This document shows positions 1-11,700 of a stretch of 64,000 nucleotides of DNA, one piece after another; positions within the stretch are counted from its first letter, which is position 1, and every line of letters begins with the position of its first letter. Where the stretch lies: positions 464,001 to 528,000 of the forward strand of contig JAUJYZ010000245.1 of the NCBI GenBank assembly GCA_033675265.1, in the 5' to 3' direction. The position numbers and the translations under genes were made by a program. The notes below the pieces were generated by a model. It saw nothing but the letters and a program-made list of their open reading frames with translations, had not been told where the DNA came from and ran no database searches. Source of the stretch: Actinostola sp. cb2023. Its lineage: Eukaryota; Cnidaria; Anthozoa; Actiniaria; Actinostolidae.

Positions 1-549
1 GGCAAGCGCTGCCTTCCAACATACATTTCCATACAAAAAAGGCAAAGTTTGAATGCCTGTAACTATTGCCCTATTTACTTAATTCCCTTCAAACTTTCCA
101 CTTTTACTAACATCGGAAAAGATTTGCCTACAAATTGGAACATTTGGTCTTTTCGGCCCTAGTCCCTGCGAATATCCCTTCGAATTCTTATTCTTCTTTT
201 TTTCCTTTCAGTTTCTGATTGTTTTTCACTTCGGTATATTAATATTATATATATAATATGCAATATGTACTTCAGTTTAATTTATATTTTCGCTTGACCC
301 CCTCCCCTCCCCCTCCACGAAATCCCCAAATCAGTCATAGATTATTGCTTTTATAATTTCATGCCGTGATTAGATCTGATTAATACATCGACATATATAA
401 CACTTACTTGATACATTAATTGTGCATGGAAAAAGGGTTCACTACTGCTTTGCATTGAGTATTTCCACCCGCTATCAGTTCCCTCAGATTCATCAGTTTT
501 GTTTGTGCAACGGCGAAGGCACAAGCTGTTATCAATAGTCATACTAACA
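1..549. other. AT-rich non-coding sequence, no gene seen
   Basis: Only short open frames without splice context or recognisable protein similarity are present. The stretch ends at the left target-site copy of the foldback element that follows. Confidence 0.5.
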
Positions 550-1132
550 CCCGACGTAGTCAATCGATAAAAATCGATATCGATACAAATCGATAAAAAT
601 CAAGTGATGGTTATCGATTTTTAACGGAAATCGGTAGAAATCGATAAAGAAAAAAAGTGTGATATCGATTTTTATCGATTTTTAACGGTTTGCTGTTTTC
701 GCGTAATAATGTGTTGAATATCATCTGATTGACCCTGGAGTACAATTACCGAGACGCATAAACCAAACTACTATTGACAACTGCAACTTCTTTTATTCTA
801 AGATCAATATATATATTTATATTGTTATTATCTTTTTATTTATTAACGATACTACCGACGTAACAAGATGTAGATGTAGATATGGGTGTTCAATGAAGCA
901 AGTCAGTTCAGATCGAGTCCTCACTAAGAAACAAAACGATCCACAGAAGGAAAACGATAAAAACGATAAATCACGTCAATCGATAAAAATCGATATTAAA
1001 GAAAAAAAGTGTGATATCGATTTTTACCGATTGATCGATACAAATCGATATCAATCAATTCAAGGATATCGATTTTTACCGATTTATCGATTGGCAAATC
1101 GATATCGATTTTTATCGATTGACTACGTCGGG
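550..1132. mobile_element. foldback MITE rich in ATCGAT motifs
   Basis: The ends are inverted copies of each other: CCCGACGTAGTC at 550-561 and GACTACGTCGGG at 1121-1132. The inverted similarity continues inward through runs of ATCGATAAAAATCGATATCG. The direct repeat ACTAACA lies on both sides (543-549 and 1133-1139), as expected for a 7-8 bp target-site duplication of hAT type. No transposase is encoded; an open frame at 893-1156 is only the repeat read through. The subterminal zones at both ends are dense in the palindrome ATCGAT. The superfamily is inferred from duplication length only. Confidence 0.8.
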
Positions 1133-1139
1133 ACTAACA

Positions 1140-1956
1140 ACACCAGAGAAGCCTGACACATCATATTTTTGAATGCCCAGCAGTTTACATCGAGTCAAAA
1201 TAATACAATGATCAATAGATATAAATACTAGGAAGAGCTTCGAGGCTGTTGTGTATATACTCTGTATGGGACTCTATAAAAACTGGCCGAAATACGGTGC
1301 GAAAATTTTACGGACTAACATGTATTTGGTATCAAAATGTCCATAAAAGCGCGGGCTATGCTAATCCATAGTTAATTTCGTGACTAGGCCTGTGTAGTTT
1401 CAATAAAAGCTATTTATGTGGGCTGACAGGCCAGTTTGAGGTCATGTCACGCCAATTCTCTTGTAAGGTAGACCCATTCAACTAAAAAAATACGGTACTT
1501 TTTTGCATCGAATTTCAATTATAACCAAATAATATGGTCCACGAAAGATCAAAAAAACTAAATCCGTCGTTAACTTTTTAGTTATATGCATTTATACGAG
1601 GAAAATTGCAAAAAAACCTTGAATTTGAGTCCATGTTTGTATGTACTAGAATGTGGGGGCGTGCCAGAGAAATTCTAGCTGACTACTTGTGACAAATCTT
1701 TCCCGATGTTAGCATGCTCTTTCCAGTTATGATATTTTCGTTTGTCTGCGGTGAAAATTTAAAAAGTCACGTGACAGGTGTTACACGCCCATTAAAGTTT
1801 ATGCCACTGTATCGCATGCTTTACTGATACAAGAACAATAGCAACAACAAAAGCTTTTTAATAGTGTCGACCAATAACATAAATCTTACAAGCTAACGAA
1901 GCAGTAGAAGCTAATAATACATCAATTGATTATGACGTCATCACTCGTACCCAGGC
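1140..1956. other. no gene seen; 3' flank of the minus-strand secreted-protein gene
   Basis: AT-rich sequence downstream of the stop codon of the minus-strand gene. It should contain its 3' untranslated region, but I could not fix a polyadenylation site. No repeats or coding regions are evident. Confidence 0.4.
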
Positions 1957-4113
1957 CTAACTGAGTTTAGTGACCGTAGCACCAAGAGTGTAGGTGTTTA
2001 TCTGTTCGCCATCTCCCCAGCCTATTACAAGGACATGAATCTCCGTCAGCTGACTGCTACCGGTTGTCAAGGTGACGGTATTTATGCCAATACCACGTGG
2101 GTCGTAGTGGGTGGAGCTTGTGACGGTACACGGGAGCTCGGTCGGAAGACACGTGTAAGTAGCCATTGCGGACTTGGAGTCTGTGCCTGTCACTGCTATC
2201 GTGATGTCATACCTTTTAAAAGTAAAAAAAAAACTTTATGTCAATTAATTAAAGGTAAGATGATCAATTATCGACCGTGATTCGGAAGGGAAAGGTAACG
2301 AAAGAGAGGGAAGGGAAAGGGAGAGGAAATGAAGGGGAAACTACAAAATGACCCATCAATACTTTCGATTCTTTCAGCTCTGGCAGTGTCGATGCTCCCG
2401 CGTTCCTCACATCCTGTAGGCTGAAACTTAACTGTTTTTCGGGTTTTTGAAGTAAAATAATTCGGCTAAAAGCCTGAACAGACCGCGCGCGCACTGACTG
2501 AAATACTGGAGTACTGACTATCTTAACGACCCGCATACTACATAACTGCGCGTTTTTTGGAGAGGCTCATTAGGAGGGGTATACTAGTAATGAAACTCAA
2601 TCGGAACCGATCAAGCGATACACAGTGATAATGAAACCTTACCGATTGCCAGTTCCCCTGTCAGGACAGAACCTGAAGAAATACTCTTTATACGAAAGAG
2701 TCTTCACGGTCTGCTCAGTCGCCGTCTTCACAATCTGCATTAAAACTACCATGTCTGCGCGCACACCATTCTTGGCTACAGGCTCAGGGTACTCGTGGAT
2801 GTCACGCAGCAAGGAAGGTGGTGGAATCCATGTTTTCTTGTCCACAAACTCAACCGCTACCGTCCAGTCAATGTTGGGACTCTTTCCAGCAGTTACACGC
2901 ATGTAAATGTCACCCATGCTGGCGTTGTAGGTGAAGTTGCAGTAGTGATTACCGTCGAATTTGCCACCAACATAATTAGAGCAGTAGATCTTGGCGCAAT
3001 CGGTTGACTCGCAGACCTTTGGAGAGAAGAATAGATATCCATGCAGACCGATTGACAAAGATAGAAAACAGAAACACTAAGATTAGCTCTTACGTGTTCT
3101 TACGTATTCTTGCGTGCTCTTACGTGTTCTTACGTGTTCTTACGTATTCTCACGTGTTCTTACGTGTTCTTACGTATTCTTACGTGTTCTTACGTGTTCC
3201 TACTACTAATAATTTATTATTTATATTGCAGATTTATCTATACAAAATACTCAAATGCGCATAACAATTTTGTGTTCTTACGTGTTCTTACGTGTTCTTA
3301 CGTGTTCTTACGTGTTCTTACGTGTTCTTACGTATTCTTACGTGCTCTTACGTATCGACACCTACCTCAAGTTTCGCTATGTAACCAAGTATAGGGTTCC
3401 ATCCATGGGGTAAGTTAACTCGAGCAACCAGTAGTTCACCGTTGTACAGTTTACCGTCGCAAACAGTCGCGCCATACAAGACAGCAGAGTCAGGTGATGG
3501 GTGGTCTGGCAGGGGGGACACGAACAGTACAGGGAGGAAAGACACTGGTGTCTGCGCTGCAGTCTTGGATACCAGAACTAATCCTGAATAAAATGTAAAA
3601 TTTGTTTAATTAATATGTGAATTATTCTTCAAGTCGATTGCTAGTCTCCATCGCATGCAGCTGTTTTTAGTATCGTCACGCACACAGGAGTGGAGAGAGC
3701 GTTGCGTGACGACACTGAAAACGGCTGCGAAATGCAGGCTTGTGTTACGTTAAATTGACAGGCTCTAATCCGTGTCGAGGATGCCGAACAAAGTTCAGTT
3801 CAGTTATTCTAGCTCATCGATCACCAGGAAGTTAACGGATTCATAATCAGCTGTGATCACAGCTGATTATGAATCCGTTAACTTCCTGGTGATCGATGAG
3901 CTAGAATAACTGAACTGAACTTGACATGCAGATGTGTACTCGATAATTTTAGTTTTGCCCAGCAAGTTCAGCTCTAAAAAAATGGCCAGGTTTGCAACAC
4001 TGCCTCGTGGTAGAATGCCAGTTTTCCTACTGAATTGGTAAAGTTTCACTGAACCCTGGGTGTAAGAAAACCGCTCCCTGCCGTTTCACGCAATTACTGA
4101 AGAACTACAGTGG

Positions 4114-4152
<39 letters not shown>

Positions 4153-4424
4153 TCGACTGTGATTCCCCATAACGCCGGGCATAACGAGTTTTAAGGAAAC
4201 TTCCTCAGCTGTAGTAAAACTACAATTACAAATGATTGCTACCAGGCTTCAATGGACATGAAACTTGCACGTACACATACCTACCCGCGCTATCAAGTCC
4301 ACACCCACATTTCAGTACGATGTGTGTTTCAGCGCCAAAACACAAAGAATCAGGCAAAGAATCAGTACGCAAATGTTGACTTACCGAACAGAACAACCCA
4401 GGTCGCAATACAAATCTTCTCCAT
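1957..4424 (-). CDS. secreted cysteine-containing protein of unknown family (295 aa, 4 exons)
   Basis: Exons on the minus strand are 4424-4385, 3583-3366, 3016-2643 and 2212-1957. They join in frame (888 nt with stop), each with GT donors and AG acceptors. The N-terminus, MEKICIATWVVLFG then LVLVSKTAAQ, is split by intron 1. It forms a good signal peptide with likely cleavage near residue 23, so the product should enter the secretory pathway. The mature part has about ten cysteines, several in the exon-3 segment beginning VCESTDCAKIYC, N-glycosylation sequons (NFT, NAS) and no membrane segment. Beta-rich, Thr/Val-rich sequence fills exon 4. I do not recognise the family and assign no function. 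The gene is divergent from the ankyrin-HECT gene, with start codons 1.36 kb apart. Intron 1 holds a long perfect palindrome and intron 2 a 10 bp array. Confidence 0.78.
3086..3355. repeat. 10 bp tandem repeat TTCTTACGTG in two blocks
   Basis: About 3086-3200 and 3271-3355 are made of TTCTTACGTG and the variants TTCTTACGTA and TGCTTACGTG. The two blocks are separated by about 70 bp of AT-rich sequence. The array fills most of intron 2 of the secreted-protein gene (3017-3365) and ends about 11 bp from that intron's donor. It keeps open frames in all three phases, giving spurious peptides. Confidence 0.9.
3791..3922. repeat. 132 bp perfect palindrome with no spacer
   Basis: The 66 bases on the left (3791-3856) are exactly the reverse complement of those on the right (3857-3922). 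The centre lies in CTGTGATCACAG. I checked the pairing base by base through most of the arm and found no mismatch and no loop. It lies in intron 1 of the secreted-protein gene. It may be a very young foldback element, a cruciform-forming inverted duplication, or an assembly or cloning artefact. Confidence 0.92.
4114..4147. repeat. (GTCT)n microsatellite
   Basis: About eight tandem GTCT units in intron 1 of the secreted-protein gene. A longer run of the same tetranucleotide lies at 57937-58064. Confidence 0.9.
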
Positions 4425-4477
4425 TTTAGATTTTTGAGACGAATAGATGAACACAGTCGATCCGTCGATCGAGCGTG

Positions 4478-4487
4478 TATATATATA
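4478..4487 (-). promoter_or_regulatory. candidate TATA box of the secreted-protein gene
   Basis: TATATATATA lies 54-63 bases upstream of the ATG at 4424, read on the minus strand. A start site about 30 bases downstream would leave a 5' leader of roughly 25 bases, compatible with a short-leader gene. The placement is inference; AT-rich runs are common in this DNA. Confidence 0.35.
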
Positions 4488-5788
4488 CTAGCAAACGAAA
4501 CAGTTGACACTTGTGTCAGACGACTCAATTGTTTTACAATAATTCCACCAATCAGGAGAGACTTCGATTTTTTTCCAAGAAATCCACGTGCTTTTTCAGA
4601 CGCTCAGCATGATTCTCGGAATCAAGAGATCAACAAGTTTGAGCTTGCCGAGAACTCGTGATGTTGATCAGTTTTCTTTTTGACTTATTACTTGCATTTG
4701 AACAATTTATGGTATAAATAAGCTGTTGTTCGGTGTTTCTCCGACCGCGGGAGTGCCCGATTCCAGGGGGGTGCATGGATTGTGCCCGATTCCAGGGGGG
4801 TGCATGGATTATGGCATTTATCCAAGTTTTGTATTTGTTCTGGGAAAAACAACGTGACCGTTGGGATGGGTTGCAATGATTGACACATGTTAACACGTGT
4901 TTCATCCTCTCGAGAGATTAATAATTCATTCATGAACATCTATCAGATGGCATTCTCGTACCCAGAGCCCACTTGTGATCCGATAGAGCGATATATAGGG
5001 ACTGGGTCTAGTCAAGAGTCCATTACCGGAGCCAACTGAGCTGAAAGATATACATTTTGTTAACAATTCTCCGATAATTCTCCGATTAAATGAAATATAC
5101 TCAACTGATTACGCTCGTTCTCGGGCTTCTCTCAGACGTCATCTTTCCCGGAGAGAAGACAGAGACGAGCCTGCCTCATTACTCTGGGTAGGAGAATGGA
5201 GCGTGCCTGGGAATATAGCAGAGACAAAACAGAGGGATGGTGCACTGTGAATGTTCCTCGCGATGCTAAAAAAAATGATTATTTTTTTCTCGCACAATTT
5301 TTCTATTTCTACGATTGGGCTCCCTTTGCATTCCCATGATCCTCCAAGTCACGTCAAAAGACTGGGCACTAATCAAGATTTCGTGCCAAAATACGAATGG
5401 CGCGCGCGTGTTTGGTTCAAAGTTTACATGGTTCTTGATCGGGTTTATCACGGCTTTTCGAAGGTCTTCTAGCCATTTTAAACCGACAGCAAGATAGATA
5501 GGGCAGGTTAGTGTCTTCAGTCGAATCCACAGTGATTATAACCGCCACGATCTTGTGTTATTGAGTTGATGTTGAGGTGAGGTGTGAACTTCGGTCGAAC
5601 ATTTGATGATTCCTCACCTTGAATTGCCGCGAAATAACGCGAATTTTCAAGATCTCTCTGAATCAGATGCTGTTTATCGAGTCCAGAAAGAGTTCAAGAT
5701 GTTGGCCATGAGATTATGGTAGTTTGCTGACGCCAGAAAAACGAAATATCAGGTAAAAGTAGGAAGACTTTATAATACCAAGTGTGAG
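4488..5788. other. divergent intergenic region between secreted-protein and ankyrin-HECT genes
   Basis: No coding sequence is supported. It contains a tandem duplication of about 29 bp (4754-4810), each copy with CCCGATTCCAGGGGGG. The segment must hold the promoter of the plus-strand gene, but no TATA element or initiator is convincing. Short open frames at 5251-5497 on both strands look like chance. Confidence 0.45.
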
Positions 5789-8700
5789 ATGTCACGATCA
5801 GGCGACAGCGATGAAGAATTGCCAATTTCTTCACCGATAAAACGAAAAGGAAAGACTAAAAGAGTGAAGACTTTAGATTCAGAGGAAGATTCTGACAGTG
5901 ATGCCCCAGGATCAAGGAAAAGAAAAACGTTATCAAAGGCGCGAAGTCGAAAGTGTGACAGTGATGACGTCAGTAGCGGTGATCAAACACCTCACAACAA
6001 GATTATGAAAACCCCAGTCACAAGGAGTTCAGATAGACTGAGGATAAAGAATTCAAGAGAATTCAAAATGCCCAGTAAAGAGGAAGTGCTTGAGAATGTT
6101 TCACCTGGAGTCATTCAATCTTCAAGTTCAAGTAAAAAGATCAGTGGATTGAGGCCGAGAAGACTTGTGAATAATTTTATAAGAGAGTAAGTAATACAGT
6201 AGTCCAGAACTGCCCCCACCTTTCTCAATAACTGATATAAATACTGGGCGCGAAAGAAATATAAAGACTACGAGAAGCGCGCACGTAATCTAAGGAAATT
6301 GAGAAAAGTGGGTCCATGGAAGTTCGTCTGAGCATGCGTCACCACATCCAATCAAAAATCCTCTCGAGCCCGCTATTATTGTTTATAGCGGTTATTCTTC
6401 GAAATGGACGCATTTGCCGCCGAGTTTTACTTACAGATTTTATATGACAACAACATTCACAAAGAAAACAACGTCCTTTATTCTTTCTTTTCTTATTTGT
6501 TAGCATAAAAAAAGTTATTTTTGTGTTTTGTTTGTGAAATGCGCGCGCTATCACACAATCGATACGCCATCGAGCGCGCGCTCAAGAGATTTTTCGTTTG
6601 CTTTTCTCACTTTTTTCGCCAAAAAGATTGCGTTTTTCTTCTTATTTTCTACACAGATATCATTGAAAAGTTGTTGTGTGTTTCCCTATTTACTTTAGAA
6701 GTACTTTTCTGTCGTTTTTAGTGTGTTTTCTTTTTCCAATGAAAAACAAAACGCCAAGACAGTGGTCTTTGAGGGTGATATCAATTATTGCTCAATGTTC
6801 ACATCCCGAAAACGGGATGTGGTGACGCATGCGCAGACAAACTTCCCTGGACCCACTTTTATCGTCTCTCTCTAGCTCAGCTCTTCTCTTCTGCTCTATG
6901 CCGCATGCGTAGATAAAATTGGGTCCAGTTCTGGACTAGTAATACAGTGGAACCTTTATATAACGGCCACCCTTGGGACTTTGCAAAGTGGTCGTTATAT
7001 AAAGGTGGCCTCTTAATAGAGGTTTGATAAAAAAGCTAGCTGGAGACCTGGGTGTGCACAAGGCAATATATTAGAGAGATTTAGCAAACACGACTCGATG
7101 TGAGAATGCGACGTTAGATGCGATGTTAGATGATGAATATATCACATTTGGTCATTGTGTGACTACCATGACAACATCACAGCGTCAAGTTCACGTCGTC
7201 TTCATGATGTTGAGGACGCCAATGGTCGTTTTCACAGTTATTCATCAGCGCGCGCACTGTCCTCTTTCACGTTGCATCATCTTTGCTAAATCTCTCTATT
7301 ATGACCATGATGAGCAACATATGTACACTTCCGCTATACAGATCAAATTTACAGAGCGTGACTGACAAAAAAATCGGGGCCTTGAAAAGTGTCCGCTGAA
7401 TAGAGGGTGGACGCATAATAGAGGTCCATTATATAGAGGTTCCACTGTACTAATGGAAGGATATTTATTAATGAACAAATTAATGAATGGACGAATAAAT
7501 AAATGACCAAAAGAATGAATGGATGAACAAATGAATAAATGGAGGGATGGATGGATGGAGAAATAAAGTCATGGGGAGCACTACATTGTACATGAATTTG
7601 AAGGGAGTGCTTATCTTATTTTCCAAATGGACTTATATAATACATGTATGTGTATTTCCTTTGTAGACGCAACTCCTATGCCTCGGAAAGAGGCGGAGAC
7701 ATCTATGAAACAGATGAAAGTCTCTCAGATTTTATCAACGATGATGATGATGGAGAGGAGGAAGATGAAGATGAGAGTGATGGTTCCTCAACGGCATCAA
7801 GTACAGACCAGAAAAGCAAGCTGTCCAGAAAGAGAAAGCACCATCCAGCATCAACAGAGTCAGAGAGTGATGACAATACTACCAGGAAAAAAGGAAAAAA
7901 GACAAATGATATCAAGAAATCAGAGAAAAACAGTCAAAAACGAAGGAAAAGCTTACGAACATTAAAAAAGAAAAAAGCTATTGATTCCAGTTCTGAAGAT
8001 ACTGAATCAGAGAATACAACTGACATTCACGTGTCCCTTTCAGCAGATTCAAATGGAAAGAAGAGATTGAAGAAAAAATCAAATGAAAAGAAGAATAAAA
8101 ATGTTAAAAGGAAAATTGTGTCAGCCAAAAGGCAAATCCTTGATTCATCGAGTGATTCTACAAATACAAGTGATTCGCCTGAATATGAGAAAAAAGTTAA
8201 CCCAGAATCCAGCAATGAAGCTACTGTAAGGAGATCCTCTAGACACATGGAACGAATCCAAAAGCAAGAGGACATCCTTAACCAAAAGTATGAACAACTA
8301 ATCAAAAGTAGGAATAAAAAAGAACTTCACCAAAAAGAAGACTTCAAAAAAGATGACAAAATTAAAGATAAAGAAGATAAAGAAATTTTTCAGAGCTTGA
8401 TTGATAACTTTAGTACTGACGAAGAGGATAAAAACTTTGTTGTATCTGACGCAGAGATTTCAGAAGAAGATGCTGCCTCGGACTTTGAGGTTACCTTTCT
8501 AAAGTTAAAAGACAGTCAAAGCCAAGATTCTGATAATGAAGAAGAAGCCTTGAATTCGTCTCCAAGTAAAGCATCTATCAAAATGAGAAGAAAACAACGG
8601 AATTCATCTTCAAAATGGAGAAGGATAAATACTAGAGTTGAATCTAATGAAAGTGAAGACTCTGAATCCAATGGAAATGAGGAATATGACCGAGGCTGTG

Positions 8701-11700
8701 AACTGCATACAGCAGTAAAGAAGAATGACATTGGTTTAGTTAAAAAGCTTCTTCGACAGGATCCCAGCTCTGTGCACGATTTAGGATACAGGAAAAGATC
8801 AGCGTTACATTTAGCAGCACTAAACGGCAATGCAGAGATAGTCCAGCTATTGCTGAAGAGTAAAGCAAATTGCAAGCTTCAAGATAAGTATGGATTTGCT
8901 CCAATTGCGTACGCTGCTAATGGACACAGTGACTGTCTGAAATTATTACTTAAAAACACTGACATCAAGAAAGTCCACAAAGCACTAGTCCAGACAGATA
9001 GTAAGATGAGTCTTTTGCACTTGGCGATTGGAGAATCAAGAACTGGAGAAGATTTTGCAGAAAGAGGAAAGTGTTTAGAGCTTCTCTTTGCGCATGACAA
9101 AAGTGCATGTGTTAAAATACTGGAGCACAAGGACGCAAGAGAGAGGGCACCTCTTGAAGCTGCTGTATATGCATTGCAACATCAGGTCAGTCAGCACACA
9201 TTTCAATAGCCAGAGTTTTTTGTGCTTGCAAATTCTGTCCAAACATTGAATAATTGGTCCATGCAAGAACAACGTAGTGATCTCGGATCAAAATCTAAAT
9301 TCTCCTTGAGATTCTTTGAATTTCAAAGGAGAATTTTGATTTTGATCACTTACATATACACTCTTGCACAGACCTCACCAATTTTGCATACTCATTATTT
9401 GAAATGAATTTTTCCAACATGTATACTACATCAGAATGAGGGAGGATTGTCTCTTCATTTTTCATGGGGAAAACGCTTCAAATCTCACTTCTTGTCGTTT
9501 CTTTCAGTGTGTAGAAGTCCTGTTGAAAAATGGTGCCAATCCTGTCTCCTTTAAAACAGGAGAAGGTGGCAATCTTCTACACTTTGCTGTTGAGTCTGCG
9601 TCTCACCTTAAAAGGGTCACAGCTGAAGACACAGATTCATCTTTGTGTCTTAGACACCTTGTTGAACTACTGAACCTGCACTTGAACGACAAAGATTCTC
9701 ATGGTACATTGTACATGAACACTTAAAGTGCCTATGAAGCGAAAAAACAGACCCCGTTTTTATTTGCTACTACGAAAGTTTACTATTTGCTTGTTTACAT
9801 GGCGTTAATAAAAAGTGAATTGAGCTTCAGGAACATTTTTTATTTCGCGCATGAAGTTGGGCATTTTGGGTTTCAAAGTGCGACAATTCCCGCTCAGTCA
9901 AACTATAGAAATGTGATGTCATAAGTTGTGCAAACAAAGGCATACACAACTTATGACGTCACCGAGCCATTGTCAAGGGCCGTCTCTTGTCGCACATTTT
10001 GGTTGAAAATGACAATTTTCGAACCGCGAAAAGAAAATGTTCACACGCTCAAAGTCGATGTTTAAATACAGCAAATGTTCAGAGAAAGACCAAACAACAA
10101 TAATGTGCAATAAAACAAGGATCGACATTTTCATTTCATAGGCACTTTAAAGCTGTTACTAAGTCCCTCCAACTCAAATGTTTAATATTTAATTATATTC
10201 TTTGTGAAGAAAACAAACAAAATATCACCCAGTATCCTTTTGGTCTTGTCAAGCAGGAATGAGTTATTTTACAGAAGTGACCACATTGTTTGCAACAGTA
10301 GTGTACATACAACTGTACTGATGCTGTGACAGAAAGTTATCTAGTTACTGGCTCTTACTTGAAGGCTCTTTACTGAAACTTTCCTCGTGTCTGTTTTAGA
10401 TTTCACACCATTGATGTATGCGTGTGAGAGTGGCAATGACGAGTGCTTGTTGGCCTTGATTGAGGCTGGTGCTACAGTTGTGACAAAAGTAAGTCCTGCA
10501 TTATTGCATTCAACAGCTCATTTGTGTTTAACATTATTTTGTATCGGGAAATATGTTTACTCGCAGATGTTGGTGCTTGAGCAACAAAACACAAATCATT
10601 CCATAATGTCATTTTGGGCTAATGACCTCATTTCCCACTTTTTCTCCCTCTCCACTTTTACTCCCTTTTCTCATTTCTTTTTCTTTTTGTCTTTTTGAAG
10701 GAAGTTTCTTTCAAGGTCTCACCATTTCATGCACAATGTACATGTGAACTCCATCTAACTATGGTTTTATTTTTAGGATAACTTTGGTACATCACCACTC
10801 CACCTAGCAGCCATGGCAGGCAGTACAGAGTGTGTACAACTGTTGTTAAGTTCTAGTCATCCTGTAGATTGTGTCGACAAGTGTGGCTGGCCTCCACTGT
10901 TGTACGCAGACTTCAATGCTCAGGAGGAGTGTGTCTTGGCTTTGATGAAACCCAAACCTGACCAACTGTTTGTCTTGGGAAATCTTCTGAAAAGACAGAG
11001 AAATGAAGAAGACAAGAAGAAGACTTTTAAGGTAACGTGACAGGGTCAGTTAAAAGCAACTTGTGATCAAAATCTGAATTCTCCTTTGGAATGTAAAGAC
11101 TGTAAAGGAGAATTTGATCATTGATCAATTTGTACTTTCATTGACCCCTTCAAATATCAAGGATTGTTTGTACTTTTATATTATACATGTCAACTTTCTC
11201 TAAGCCTAGCCTGCATAGTTGGCTTTCCAAGGGTTCCAGTCCCCTTTCTCCTCTCCCTTCCAAACCCTTGGATAGCCAGCTACGCAGGCTACTCTAAGCC
11301 AGACTCTCTTGAGACAAACTGTTCTTGCTTAGCAAAGGAAAGTTAGAGATAATTTACAGTGAAACATTCCAGTAAGCAGAATTCTAAATCTGTTCTGGCT
11401 ATACATGTACAATACATATACATGTACAAGCCTGTACAGTGTATATTTTGTTTTTATGTCATCTTCATCTACAAAAAGGTCACCATAATTTTCACACGCC
11501 TGTTCAAAGTGTTCAGCCGGCTGTTTAGAAATCTACTAAGAACCGACTAAGGATCAGATGAAGATGTCGTCTATCTTTGAGTTACTCTGGCTTAGAGGAG
11601 AGTGTAAAGCCTACATGTATAATAGCTACATGTACATGTACGCATCTGCTGGGTCCATTCCATGACTTTGGCTGTGTAGCCATTCCTAGTATTTGTCACT

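Noticed and set aside
893..1156. 87-residue plus-strand frame
   Set aside because: It lies almost entirely within the ATCGAT-rich MITE and encodes its simple repeats.
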